64,000 bases of DNA from Trichobilharzia szidati (GCA_944472155.2 OX235271.1:107645256-107709255), one strand, 5' to 3'. Counted from the stretch's first letter, positions 22,385-35,035 are shown. Notes: a model not told the origin generated them from the letters alone. A program made the numbers and translations.

Positions 22385-24712
22385 TTCAGGGGAGAAATAT
22401 TTCTTTTCAACAACTTCATTTTCAAGCTGTTCAGTCATATTTATATTATGGAAAAAGGCACTAACAATTACTCAGTCAATATACATAAGAATAAAGATAA
22501 TACTTGATGCATCACGAAAAGCATTTCCAATAGGTTGCAGACTTTTATCAACAGTTACCTTTGCTGGCTCCATACTAAAGGTCAAATGGCTGGCCGGCCT
22601 GCCAGATAGAATTAGCAACAAGAAACTATGCGAAAAAACTAACCAAGAATCCATCGTTTAACAAATATGTAGGGGAAAATGGAGACCGTCGAATGACATC
22701 ATGTGCAATGAAGGCCAACGCTCGAGTAGAATCCCATTGGGAAGTGACGAGTGGGTCGTCCAAGGGTGGCATGGAGGAGATCGTGGGAGGAGGAGATGAG
22801 AGATTATGGTCAATCTTGTGCCCAGCTGAAGTGGACGGCAGAAAATAGAAGAAAGTGGAGATGTGTTGTTGAGTCCTATGTTCCACTTGGAACCCAAGGG
22901 AACAATAATAATAAAGGTAATTAACATAATTTTTAAGGGGGGTAGATTTGAAGTGGATGAATTACAAAGTTTTAAAAGATTATTAAATAATTAAATTGGT
23001 ATTAACGAATTTGTTAGGTAGGCCAGCTGCTGTCACAAATTAAAACTGAGATGATGATAACAATAGAGAAGGTAAGGATGAAGTGGACAGGAATGAATTC
23101 AAGAGATAAAATAAAATGAAAAATAAAATTACTATGAGTTAGGTGTAGGAAGCTGTTTAATAAGACGTTTTTGAATACGTAGCTTAGGTTTTTACTCATA
23201 TTTACTAGGGCTTTGGCTGTACATACGTGGGGAAAACGTAAACTTTTACGGTGACTGAATTTAGCCATTTAGATAACTTAAAAGGATGAATAGCTTGGGG
23301 CTGAATGACCTGATTCAAGAAGGTGTTCAGAGATGGAAGACTTCGTCATCCTGCACTCGCCTTTCATCAACCATAAAGAGTAGTGTTCCCCCTACAACCT
23401 TCTGGAGGACACTTTTACAACGTCCAGTTTAATCAGACCTCCAGGAACACGTGAAAGAGTATATTAACTCAGAGGTGGACATAAGCAGTAGTTTATCCTC
23501 CACACATTGTTGAAATTTATTTCGGCCAGAGAATACTAGGTGTGAGTCAGCGGCAGAAAAACAGTTCAATACAGCTGGATAAACGGTTTTTAATTGCTTT
23601 AGCAATAGTGTCATCTTTGAATGTCAAACTCATAAGCAGTGTCTTCTTTGGTATTATGATTTATCCGGGAACGGTTTCTTTCTTCATATTTCTTTCAATA
23701 AATTTTTTAGGATATACATTACTTAAGAGTGTTGTAAGGTTTTCCCGCTCTTTGTTGACGACATCTTTAGAGTAAATTTTCATAATTCTGGAACATAGAG
23801 AATGAATAAAGTTTCTCTTTCTACCTAGAGGAATCCAACTGTTGAAGTTAACATAGTGCTGTTTAAAGGTTGGTTTTCGATTGATTTACCTTTTTAGTGT
23901 GCCACCCTCACTTCTGTCTAGCATAATATCTAAGACATGAAGTGTGAAATTCGACTCTTTTTCAGTAGTGAAAAGCATAGGTAGGTGTTAACCGTTGAAC
24001 TTCCTGAAGAGGTCAGCAGTTGAATAGTTATTGTCATAAAGTGTCCTCCATCCATCTCTTATACACCTGCACACTGGAGACAATTCCAGTGGACCATTGT
24101 CTAAGCTATCCATAAAACACCAGATAGAAGAGATGCTTAAGGAGAACCTAGAGCAACTCTAGTTCTTTGACTATAGACGAAATCATTAGATCTAAATTTC
24201 ACATTGAGCGAGTATTTTACTAAGCAGCTCCTTTAATTAATTAGTTGACATTCCGATATTTATGTTTTTAAAATCAATGTAATCACATAAATAACAGATA
24301 CTTTCTACTAGTGATACATTTGTAAATAGAGAACAAACATACAAGGAAATTATATGCTTACCAGTCACGTTAATTCCATCAGCGTGAATGAAGAAGTCAA
24401 AAGTGTTCGAAAGACTAATGTTAACCTATTTTATCTCATTAAATCAGCAATCGATTTTGCCATAGAATAGTAAGGTGAGTTCAGTATATCCAATATAGGT
24501 TGCAGAGGGACACCATTTAGACGAGAACCGGACAAGATGTTCACACATATAAGCCGTAATAAAGGACTCATCTTACAGTTTCTTCAGAGTTTTTGACAAC
24601 TCCCTGTCAATACCCTTGGTTCTGTCTTTCTAGCCAGGTAATTTAAAAAATGTATCTCACAATGAGTGCACAGCTTGATAATGAAGTCGTTGAGAAGATA
24701 TATATTAAGTGT
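22385..24712 (-). mobile_element. Penelope-like element with inverted terminal motifs, degenerate
   Basis: The end motif (AGCTGTTCAG side at 22390-22440; its complement CACAGCTTGATAATGAAGTC at 24669-24688) occurs in inverted orientation at the two extremes. On the minus strand, RT sequence at about 23590-24130 has F-R-K-F-N-G, L-D-I-M-L-D-R, N-R-K-P-T and G-R-K-R-N-F-I-H. The C-terminal tail (C-T-A-K-A-L-V-N) lies at about 23150-23270. Stops are numerous. Part of the catalytic RT and most of the endonuclease are unrecognisable. An RTE fragment has inserted at 22505-22915. Confidence 0.65.
22505..22915 (+). mobile_element. RTE-like LINE fragment (family B) nested in a PLE
   Basis: It holds the 3' end of the family: a degenerate C-terminal coding region near 22660-22680, then GTGACGAGTGGGTCGTCCAA and GTCCTATGTTCCACTTGGAA with an (AAT)n tail at 22900-22913. 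The flanking PLE sequence is uninterrupted in the related copy at 48.6-49.0 kb, which shows that this LINE arrived later. Confidence 0.75.
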
Positions 24713-25169
24713 TAACGTCAAATAACGAAATAAAGTTGTCAGAAAAGTAAATAGTTATCCTTATATGCAAACAAACTTAAAAATATCAGCTTTTACGTGA
24801 AAGATCAAATAAATTGGCTACAGTGATTTTAAAAAAAGGATTGTTTACATTGCCTTATTTTCTTCAAAGGCTGAAACTAATATTTTCTGTCTATCTGAGT
24901 CAGATTAAATCCAACACTTTTTTTAACTAAGTAAAACACTACTGAAGTTTACATTTAACCAGCACTAAATACATTTACTTAACTTGATAAATTTTAACAG
25001 GTCATGTGTAAAGATAAAAAATGTTTCGAAAAGTCAGGTCTTCACAATATAATACTGAACTAAAGTAGGTAGGTGCTAAAACGTTACACACTAACACTGA
25101 AACCAGAGTAATATTGTGGTGGTGTGATGCAGACAATGGGTTCCAGCGGAATATTATTCTCACAGCAAA
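24713..25169. other. Unassigned AT-rich DNA
   Basis: No gene or recognised repeat is seen. Confidence 0.5.
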
Positions 25170-25535
25170 AACCATTGTAGTGAGAAGTCATGACCAGTAG
25201 GGTACAGCAGGTCGGGCACGAGGATAAATACTGGCCGAAGACATTGGGTAGTGGTCACGCTATGTGGTGAATTGGCAGAAGTTGGAATTCATTGGCTGGC
25301 CATTGGATCGGATCCCAGTGGCTTAATGGTCTACGAGCTCGCTAGTCTTGTAACCAGAAGATCCTGGATTCTAACCTTGGCCGTGGCTGCGTGCTGTGAA
25401 GAGTCCCAAACTAGGTCGAAACAGTTGTTCAGTACTCCCTGCAGGTTTTCCAATGGTTCTCTAACCGATGTCAGCTCATGATGAAATCCTGTAACCAATC
25501 AATCAAATCCCTATCAACCAGTACTTGAAAATCAT
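25170..25535 (+). repeat. Hammerhead SINE copy
   Basis: The 5' portion (GAAGACATTGGGTAGTGGTC), A-box-like CAGTGGCTTAATGGTC and a tRNA-like head precede the fold at 25391-25435: GTGCTG, TGAAGA (core one base short), GTCC to GGTC, GAAA, CAGTTG, TTC, AGTAC. The missing core base and the changed cleavage triplet make it inactive. Confidence 0.65.
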
Positions 25536-25601
25536 TGTATTTGTTGGTGCTAACATCTGAATACTATTCCCACAGTTCAGTACTGCAGTTGCAACAGAAT
25601 C

Positions 25602-25634
<33 letters not shown>
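25602..25634. repeat. (TA)n microsatellite
   Basis: Alternating AT tract interrupted once by a C. Confidence 0.9.
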
Positions 25635-25789
25635 AACATTCTATTTGATGTCGTTTAATGTAAACAAAATAACACGCTCAGTGATTGGTTAAAGAATATA
25701 AAACTGTGCATGTATAAATAGCTGTTTGATCACTTGAAAATATACCTTGACTTCCATGTCTTGCCTTCTGCTGTTACAATATTAAGTGA

Positions 25790-25870
25790 AAACAAAACAC
25801 GTAGATCAGCGAAGAGTCTCTTTTCGGCGAATTCATCTTCTTAGCTGTACAATCGCAAATATATATGCAT
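25790..25870 (+). repeat. Solo Penelope-like terminal motif
   Basis: AGCGAAGAGTCTCTTTTCGG, followed by the AATTCAT and AGCTGTACAATCG blocks, is the same terminal motif as at 2.22, 42.28 and (inverted) 24.68 kb, here without attached coding sequence. Confidence 0.6.
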
Positions 25871-27529
25871 TGCTTTGTATGTATGTGTACATTAAGTTTG
25901 TCAAACAAAGTTACAATCGGTTAAGGTTAATTTTAACTAAACAAGTGAAGGTTGGTAATACAGGTCAAGAAAATTAAGTGTTAGTGAAACTAGGGTAGTA
26001 ACAAAGGTGATGAGTTGTCACAAACAGTTGTAATAATAATAGTGAGTTTTACTCAGGATGCACATAGAAACAAAGTACAATATTAAGTCACGTAAATCAC
26101 TGAAGAGATTATTATGACCATGAAAGTACGACCAATATGAAAATCAGTAGTAAGCAGCCAATACTAATCACTTATCATAACACACACAAGTAGAAGATAT
26201 ACAAAGTGAGGGCGGATAAAAATTCTCAAATTCCTTATCAAAAAACAATTTTCAGTTAACCACTGACTGGGTCTCTTTCAACAGAAATCATACTTTAATG
26301 TCACAATTCAGATAGCTTCTACAAACCGGAGTTGAGTCAGATTACACTGTTTTATTGATTACTTTGAATATATTTTAGGTGTGTCTTGTTCTGTCTTTAG
26401 AAAACTAAATTGTTGATACCATTTCGGTTAACTGAATTGAGCATAAAAATATCAATGACTTTCTAATTCATTGTAAATACTTCGATAAAATATGCATTTA
26501 TTGACAAGTGCGCCTAAAATTTAACATAAATTAGTTAGCTATCTGCTTCACTATAATTTGAATATTCTCATAATTAATTTAGAATAAGTGTAATCGGAGT
26601 AAACAATTTCTTTTTAATAAATTCTCCTGGCTCTGATTCCATTATTGTTAGCATTCAATAGTCCTTCTTTTTTTCTACCTCCTTTATTTCAGATGTTTAC
26701 GATTTCACCTACCTTTACTGCTGGTTATTTCTCTAGATGTACTTAATACTTTACATATTTCTTACTGTATTCACAAAATGCTTCTTTAATCACTTAGCAG
26801 TGGTTCACAAATATTAATTCTGTGTTTATGCAACTTTATTATTATTATTTTATCGCTGTTTACTATCCCTTGAACCTACGTAGAGCGTATCCTATCTGTT
26901 TGTTTATTTCTTTGCCATTTTCTTATTTTATCTCGTATCACTGACTTTAACTCATCCCTTGAGAATAAATTTTTGTTTTTTTTATTATAAGTAAACAAAC
27001 ACAGTATTCAATAATTGTTTAGCCTTATTTTATGCCAAAAATTAATAGATTTATAACTGTGGAGGAGATTCAGGAAGTAATTGGAAACAATTGTTCGCTC
27101 TAATTATGTTAATTCCTATCAAAAATGTTGAATATATATTGCATCGAATTAAATGCCTAATTATATCTACTTTCACCCGAAGAAATAGTAAACTTCCAAT
27201 CGGTAGCAAGAATTACTTGACAGTTACTCAAATAATACACATACATAACTTCATTCAGACATTTAGAAAAAGAAAACAAAGTGAGCAAAGAATATCCTTT
27301 TCGATAATTTCCTCTTCTGACTCTACAATTATATATTTATATGTTTATATACACAGAATATCCTAGAATAGTCGTCATTTCCAATAATGGTGTTTTCAAA
27401 TACTATCGATTTGTGAGGATCAATGAAATTACAGTTCAAGAAACAATAATACCTACAAAAATGTAATAGCAAATAGAATATCAAATAAAACCAACGAAGT
27501 TTCTACAACAAATTAAGGATCATTGAAAT
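25871..27529. other. Unassigned AT-rich DNA
   Basis: An open frame at 27091-27366 lacks any recognisable domain. No repeats were assigned. Confidence 0.45.
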
Positions 27530-28690
27530 CTTAATGGCAAAGGTAAGGACAGTGTCTGAAACAACTTCTTTTGGAGACATATGTTGGGTTCCTTAATCTA
27601 GAACCCGACAGCCTTAGCACTATGTAGTGGACGAACTCTTAAGGTAAAGTTAAGATTTGTTGATATGCGGTAAATGACTTTGAAAGCCTCGTCAACATCA
27701 ACCTTGTGTTCTGTATCCAGGAGATGAGATAGAATAGAGCTATAAATGGATTTTATTTATCCCTTACTTAAACGCACAGGATGATGTTTGGAAATCTGAC
27801 GATAAACACGCCTAATTGTACGGCCTATGTAACTGGCTCCACAGGAGCAGTCAAATTGGTAAATACACATAGAAGAGGTGAAATTAGGCAGTTTATCTTT
27901 AACTCCCGAACGCAAAATAGGGATGGTTTTGAAGAGACAGCATCATTCAGCAGCACAGAATGCTCTTTTTACCGCCGTATTCCTTGGGCGTTGTGTTAAT
28001 ATCTCACTGATGTTATCCCCAAGGAACTCAAGTTATAAGAATAAGGCCTTTTTCGGAACTGTTGGTACTTTGGTCTGCCTTGACTTTTGATTCATATTAT
28101 TATTGATGAATTTTTCTGGATAACCGTTCTCACTCAGCAACTGTTTAATAATATTAAGCTCTTCATTAAGACATTCATCGGCGTGGATTGCTCTTGCTCT
28201 GTGGTACTTTATTAGATTGCGTTTGTATTTCAAAGTTACGAAGCTGAAAAAATGAGTATACTGACCAGCTGATGTAGGTTTTCTAAATAAACTTCTTCTT
28301 ATTGTACCCTCCTCTTTTCTTGTCATAATGACGTCCAGGAATGAAATACCAGAGTTTCTTTCTTTCCCGATGGTAAAATTAATTGCAGGATGAACATCGT
28401 TAAATTCGTCCAGGATTTTCTTTGCTTCATCCTCATTTTTCATAATCAAAAATAATATATCATCCGCGTACGGACAGTAGAATTCTAGTTCATCAGTTAC
28501 ATCTTTGAAAGGCCCATTCTCTAGTTTTACAAGGAAAATGTCGGCTAGAATGGGTCCTAGTGGTGACCCTATTGCCACACCATCAATTTGTCTGTTGTTG
28601 CTTTTATTTATTAAATGAAAGGACATTCCTTGCTCAATTTTGGTTTTCTAAATATATAACTTCCTAATGTTTGACCATTTTACACCTAAT
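27530..28690 (-). pseudogene. Penelope-like element: RT palm and GIY-YIG endonuclease
   Basis: This is the best RT of the PLE copies. On the minus strand (28626-28033) an open frame carries Q-I-D-G-V-A-I-G-S-P-L-G-P, the catalytic box P-Y-A-D-D-I-L-F and F-L-D-V-I-M-T-R, followed by R-K-P-T and K-R-N-L. Further 3', across a frame change and stops, the endonuclease reads C-S-C-G-A-S-Y-I-G-R-T (about 27860-27830), and the C-terminal region follows. In the family the RT copies the RNA and the GIY-YIG domain nicks the target. The N-terminal RT fingers are missing, so it is a truncated dead copy. Confidence 0.85.
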
Positions 28691-29149
28691 GCTCCCGTAC
28701 TATTTACCAGTGGGCACTGAATAATTTAAATCTTAAAGTGTATGTATTTTTTTATTTCTTCTTAATAATGTTTAGTTAAAAGTCTTTGTTTAGTTTATCA
28801 GAAAACAAATAAATATAATGGCTCTTCGTAAATTCCACTACTTCTATTCTGTTACTATAGTACATTTTAATTTGGAATAATCCTCTTCAAAGTAATATTG
28901 ATTGTGGTAACATAGGTGTGTAATTCTCTTCACATTGCGTATCCATAATATTAGGATGTGCTTATAATTGAATAGCTTAAAGAAGGATTTGTTAGTTCTA
29001 AAGTTGCATTCAAGTAACTTTTATTCAATAGATAATTTTTCCACTTCTAGAGAACAGTCATGAGTGATATTAATAATATAAGGTTGGTAAATTGCTTTTT
29101 ATATGGATATGAGTTTATGAACAGTTTATGTAATTTAAAGGGACTAGAT
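28691..29149. other. Unassigned AT-rich DNA
   Basis: No gene or recognised repeat is seen. Confidence 0.5.
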
Positions 29150-30168
29150 ATATAGCGGAAAGTTTGGAAGGTAGGGAAGGTGCCTACTGATTGGAAGAAA
29201 GGCTACCTAGGGAAACCAACAAAGAAGAGAGACTTGGGCCTGTGCAAGAACAGACGTATAATCTTATTCGTGTCCACGCCAAGTAAAGTAATAAGTCACG
29301 TTATTCTGGAGAGAATAAAAGATGCATTGGATGCAGAACTCCTCCAAACGGAACAAGCTGGTTTCAGGAAAAGCAAATCGTGTGCTGATCAAATAGCAAC
29401 TCTACTCATTGTCATAGAACAAAGCATTGGATTACATTCAAACCTCTACCTAAACCTCATCGAGTTTGAAAAGGCCTTCAATAGACACCATCGACCAAGA
29501 AGTAATTTGGAAACTATTTTAACACTATGGAGTGTCCCAAACTCCTATAAACGTAATTCAACAGCTATATGACAATGTTATATGTCAAGTAATCCATAAC
29601 GAAAGACTCAGCGAAGCGTTTGAATTGAAGACAGAAGTAAGACAATGCTTCCTACCATTCCTGATAATATTCCTGATTGTGGTGGACTGGATCGTCAACA
29701 GAGTGGAGACAGGAATATGTTGGACCGGTGAAAAGACTGTGGAGGATCTAGATCTCGCGGTTGACTTATGTCTAATGTCACTCAAACTCGACGATTCACA
29801 GGTGACAACCAACAAACTGGCAGAAGAAGTAGCAAAGACATAAATTCAAATGAACACAGAGAGAAGACAGAGATGACGAAGATAACCGATCAAGAACAAC
29901 AAGTACCAGTCACTGTCAACGACAGAAGTTTGAACGAGGTCACTTCTTCCACTTATTGGAGCAAAAAAGCTTCAGGTACATGGGGTTACACGAATGAGGA
30001 TGTAAAAGGCAGGACAGGAAAAAGAAATCAATTTCGAAATCTGCTGCTCTCAGAATAAAGAACAAGATTCAAACGGTCAACACTAGTGCTGAGTCAATTC
30101 TTCTATATGGAGTCAGAAATGTGGCGCGTCGTGAAAAGTATTTCCAACAGCCTACAGAAATACTAAGT
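29150..30168 (+). mobile_element. RTE-like LINE fragment (family B), RT region
   Basis: The RT fingers and palm are visible in two frames: P-T-D-W-K-K-G, I-L-E-R-I-K, E-Q-A-G-F-R-K-S-K-S-C-A-D-Q-I (29180-29570), then Q-L-Y-D-N-V, V-R-Q-C, V-V-D-W-I-V and the catalytic region D-L-D-L-A-V-D-L-C-L-M-S (about 29745-29778), where the F-A-D-D box has become L-A-V-D. The 3' part of the element is missing: it stops in the ATTTCCAACAGCC block near 30150, so both ends are truncated. That is unusual for a target-primed copy and suggests a later deletion. Confidence 0.75.
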
Positions 30169-30595
30169 TGAGCAAACATAGATTTCAAAACGATTGATAC
30201 TGGCACCTTGAATATTTCCACGTCACTTAATTATAATTTCACTGAGAAAATGCGTTATTCATCTTAGAGACATTTTTGTCTTATTTCTTTAATAGTGTAA
30301 GCATTCTGGTAACGGTATCATATCAAACAATTTGATTACATATTAACTTATCATATCGATTTATATAAAAAATAAAAAGCTAATTAAAACAAATGAAACG
30401 ATAATGGATTTAAAAATAAGAATGATAATAATTAGCAGTACTCTTGCTAATATAATCAGATAAGGATTACCAAGATAGGTCAAGGGTAATAATAAATTGT
30501 GTTTGGACACACAGGGGGGGGGGGGCTTGACATTATGGTTAGCTATAGCCTCAGCGTATTTTTAGCATGCACTTTTATAGATAATCTTGCAAGTT
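30169..30595. other. Unassigned AT-rich DNA with a G12 run
   Basis: A run of twelve G lies at 30514-30525. Nothing else is recognised. Confidence 0.5.
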
Positions 30596-31350
30596 CTTTT
30601 GAAGTCAATCTTATAATTCAGACCAGTTAAATATTTGTGCTATATACGAAGTTGGTAGTCTGCCGCTTAATTTCACTGGGATTTCACAGTTCAGTTGTTT
30701 TTCAAACCATTTAGGTACATGTCCTCCTACCCTCACATGCAAAGTGCAATTACTCCTCCCTGCGTGTGGCCACACACACATTTTAATTGGCATATAGTAT
30801 GGGATGTAAAATAATAACTTTTGCAATGTTGAGGTTTGTGGAATAGCATGCTTTTGGCTTTTTCAATAATTATAAGCCGGGCTGCATAGTAGGTTTTACG
30901 GATGACCGAGCTCAGTCCCTGTCTTTAAATTCCACTATTTATTTCCTCATTGTATAGTAATTTGATAAAGGCGTCTTTCTTAGGGACGCAATAGACTGTA
31001 GTTTTTGAAACTAACTGAATTCTACACCGGTTTAAAAATCCTCAAGGATGTCCGTTTTTGACAAATGTCCGTCAATATTTTATTTCCATCATGTATAACA
31101 TCAGTTGTACAAATATGCTGAATCCTCTTAGATATGCATTTTATCAAGCCGCTCCTATATTGTAATGAACAGAAGCTGTGAAAATTTCAGTGTCGCCCTA
31201 CGGAAGTATGCTTTCTACAAACTGACCGCTTTATTGAGCCATCCTCTTGTAGTGCACCTTGAATCTTTGAACTTTTGTTTTAACGCATTCATGTACTATG
31301 GCGCCAAGTCAACTTTGTTTTTCTGGCGTGACTGCTAGCGCGTAGCACAC
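30596..31350 (-). pseudogene. Penelope-like element fragment (family E)
   Basis: The minus strand gives R-K-T-Y-Y-A-A-R-L-I-I-I-E-K-A-K, L-F-H-K-P-Q-H-C, L-K-C-V-C-G-H-T and a Y-I-G-R-like remnant, then E-K-Q-L-N-C-E-I-P-V-K-L-S-G-R-L-P-T-S. This is the RT-to-endonuclease part of a PLE family distinct from that at 28 kb. The copy at 52.1-53.06 kb shows the same protein order on the other strand. Stops are frequent. Confidence 0.65.
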
Positions 31351-33044
31351 TCTTCCAGCTTGCTACCCTAGCCAGTTAGCAGATACGCTGTACACTGTTA
31401 CTACAAATTAGTTTTGATTTTGCCCTTGTTTTATAAATATAATTCATATCAGGAAACACAACAGTGAATAAGCCTTGTACCTTGACTTCATTCATTAATA
31501 CATCCACGGTAGGTAGTGTACTGAACAGGGTTAACCGAGGAAAGCAAGTTTAGTAGGTGCTGAATTTAAGGCCTATCTAGAGGTCACCCTTGGACACTTA
31601 CGCTCTCTTGGACTCAGAATTATGTCTAGGAATACGAATTGACTGCAACTTTCTTATTCACATGTAATGCCGATGGGATTTTGTATATCCTTAAGTTTAT
31701 CTAATTCTATCACTGTGTCATTCTCCGACATAAATCGGCAAAATGGTCAGTTAACATTTTGAACCCGACACAAAGTGAACTGTGTTTTAAACAATATCAG
31801 GGTTAATATTAACTGTAAAGTGTCCATTTATTTAATGCAGATCGATTCAAGAAAAAATTCTTTTAATCAGACTTTAAAAACAAAACACCGAGTGAGTATA
31901 TAAGTTATAGTAAAACAAACCTGAAGCGCTTTCGTATCAATATACTTAGATAAGTAGTAAGGAGACGGTCAATTACGATTTGAATTTCCTCATATAGTTA
32001 GACTTATATGATTCTGAATTACTTGCCTAGAGAAGTCCTGTAATCATATCATTTGTTACATTTGGTTGTTTTAAAGGTGTTTTATCAGCATTTTTACATA
32101 ACTGGAATATCTGCCGTAGCACTTGTTATACTATGCGCGAAAACAGTTAACGACAGCTTTTGTCTTCACTCGGGTTTTAAAAGTAGAAGAGTTGAAAATA
32201 ATTGAAAAAAGCTTATTTTATCTATTAAAACAACCGAACGATAGGTCAACACTGATTTATTTTGGCATAAAATTCAAGTTTGTTACTGGTACACGTCAAA
32301 ACCAATTAAACAAATTAAATCAAGACTGATAGGTCAATGTTGGCTGATATCCTTCACTTCACTAACAGAGTTGTTAATTTAAATAAGGCAGAGGTAACTA
32401 AGTTCTGTGACTCAGAAGAAAAGTTTTTTGTATCCAAAAAGAACACGTCCAGACGCTGTTCCTACCGTGGCCAAACTTGGATTGATGATTCTTCTTCTCA
32501 CCAATAGTGCTTCTTCCCCTTAACCCTCTTAGTTTTTTTCTTTCTTTGCTTATTATTACAATTATTATTGTTATTCTCCATAATTTATACCCTTCATGCA
32601 AACATTCTGTCAATACTATCGAATTTTCCATTTATACTATCCGGACTCATTATTAGTAATATTATCTCTTTTCTCAATACATGCCTCCACCTGTTTCATT
32701 TCACACATTGGTTATTTCATAATGAACCTCTAATTGCAGTCCTACTATGTCCTCTTTAATGTATGCTACTTTGTACTAGTCTATTTTGTACTCACCTGAC
32801 ACCTTTTATAACCTTGGACTGACTCGTAAGTTTTTCCTACCCCACATTCTATGAATCCATTATGACATCCCCACCATTATCTCCCATTTCACAACATTTT
32901 GTAATCGATTTCAGTCTAGCACGTTTGTCATACAAATACGACTATTTATTTTGACACCCCATAACTAATCTATTATTCTACGTTAAAAATGTATCCGCTG
33001 CATAACTGGCTATCATTATTGTAACGACAACAAATATTATATTT
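31351..33044. other. Unassigned DNA
   Basis: The open frame at 32123-32329 has no known domain. No repeat was assigned. Confidence 0.4.
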
Positions 33045-33435
33045 TCAAGTATTGGTTTTGTAGGTATTTTGTTCGATTGCATGAAGGATTTGATCATGAG
33101 CTGACATCAGTTAGAGAGAGAACCACTGGAAAACCTGGGAGTACTGGACAGCTGTTTCGTCCTAGTTTGGGACTCTTCATCAGTACGCACCCACCGGGGT
33201 TCGAACCCAGGACCTTCTGGTTACAAGGCAAGCTCTTAGACCATTGAGCCACTGGGATCCGATCCAATGGTCCTTGAATTCTAACTTCTGCCAATTCATG
33301 ACATAGCGCGACCATTTCGCAATGTCTTCTTCGATGAGTTACTGCCTCATCTTCAACCTGCTGTACCCTACTGGTCACGGCTTCCCACTAGAACTGATGT
33401 CAGCTCATGATGAAATCCTCCATGCAATCAAATAT
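33045..33435 (-). mobile_element. Hammerhead SINE, best-preserved copy
   Basis: On the minus strand: 5' portion (to about 33290), A-box-like GTGGCTCAATGGTC, tRNA-like head with the B box GGGTTCGAACCCC, then the hammerhead and a 3' end matching the other copies. A short inverted piece of the 3' end (CTGATGTCAGCTCATGATG) also lies at the other extremity (33394-33412), so the element has partial terminal inverted repeats. The head-then-ribozyme order is the S-alpha plan, but body and tail differ from the copy at 7.6 kb. Confidence 0.8.
33141..33186 (-). ncRNA. Hammerhead ribozyme fold in SINE
   Basis: Helix I GTACTG pairs with CAGTAC over 6 bp. The core reads ATGAAGA. Helix II has G-U-C-C pairing with G-G-A-C around CAAACTA. 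GAAA is followed by the loopless helix III CAG/CUG and the cleavage triplet GUC. All paired parts are intact. The only departure from a consensus hammerhead is A at core position 3. The neighbouring copy at 12881 has C there, so the ancestor was probably canonical. Confidence 0.8.
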
Positions 33436-35035
33436 TATATTATGTAATCGTAAGAACCTGAAGAGAAATTATTGGAAAGAATATTCGTTGTTCAGACTGA
33501 CTTTTCTATAGTAGCCTAACATTGGTAGAAATATCCCACTGTAGACCATACTGATTAACGTTGAACTTCTGTTGTAGATGTATAATATTCAGCTGAACGT
33601 TCGTCTATCCCATCACACTGATATCCAGTGGAAGCAAATACAAGTTTATAAAGAAACTCATAGTTAATTAATAATTTACTCAAGGTAGTTTTGGAGTAAA
33701 ATGTTCCATAGCCTTCACAGTCAGACTGTTGTTGTATATGCCTTTCTTATACCTGCTATATGAACTGCATTAAAATCAACATAGTAGGGCAGATATTTTT
33801 ATCATTTGAAGGTGTTTACCGCAGGTTTATGTATTCTATGCACTATCACCGACCGTACTGACTATTTTGTTTTTATTGTTGAATTATTTTGTGGATCACA
33901 CAGAATGTCAACTTTATCATGATTACAAATTAAACTAGGGGATTGTTAACAATAAATCTTTTTCCACTTTTTCCACAACTACTAACTATGCTTCCAGAGT
34001 AGAAGTGAAGTGTTGAAAAAATATAGAAATAAAGCTAATCACAGTCAGTATACCATTTTAATGTTTTACGCTATTTCGGATTTGTTTTTTTAATAAAGTG
34101 ACTTTAATATTCCCGCGAAAAATGTTTATGCGTCGGTGATTTAATAGTTGAATGCTCAGGAGGTGGGGCCAGAGTACTTACTCTTAATTTACTAGCCGGC
34201 AGTAAATCCGACTTACTGAGTAACTAGTGTGACAAAACTATAAAAGACAATACATTAAGACTAATATTTATAATTAATATTCATCACCATGGTATTTCTG
34301 CATGATTCTTAAAGTACATTAATCTCTAGGCTGTAAACAATTATCTCATGAAAAGCATTCTAATCTGTATAAACGAGTTAATGACGCAGAATTTATAAGA
34401 TTAGTTAAGTGATGCAATATATAACTAACATTAAGATGAAATAAAGATCTATAAGGAAGAAAATGTTTGTCTATAAATGTCTATGTTTAAGGGGTTGCTT
34501 TTAGCCTAAGTCAGGCTATATAACTTTCTTGTTTCCTTCCATTAATGAATTTCTAAAAGTACAATGTCGCAAAACCTATACAATGGGCAGATACTTGTCA
34601 GCTTGACTCAGACTTCCTTATGTGCTTCGAGACATTCTGTAGAAAGCTATGGACTTACATTTCAAACTTGTTGATATGAACCAGTGTGACAAATTTACAA
34701 TTTCAAAATACTCTCGTATCTCACGACTCAGCATTGGAAATCCAAACATTATCACCCTTGTAAATATTTAGGTCATAACTTAATCCTCTGTAAGGCTACA
34801 CTGTGCACATAAACTGCAAATTCTACAAATATCATCTATAGATGGAAAACAGAATCTAAAGTATGACATTTATATCGATCACTAGATAATGACAAGTCGA
34901 TTCATACACTTTTCCACTCGCATATCTTCGGAGTACAATTCAAGTTAGAAAAAAAAGTAAAAAATAGTTATAAACGCATAGTGCTCAAAAGTAGTGTTAT
35001 TGCAGATTGACAGGCTTCAGGGAATGATTGCCCCA
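33436..35035. other. Unassigned AT-rich DNA
   Basis: No gene or recognised repeat is seen. Confidence 0.5.

Noticed and set aside
25790..25870. Complete hammerhead ribozyme in the Penelope end motif
   Set aside because: Helix II-like pairing and GAA are visible, but the CUGAnGA core and an NUH cleavage triplet are not, so it is listed only as a possible relic.
30514..30525. G12 run as a regulatory G-quadruplex
   Set aside because: A single homopolymer next to unassigned DNA has length uncertain in any assembly, and no spaced G-tracts are present.
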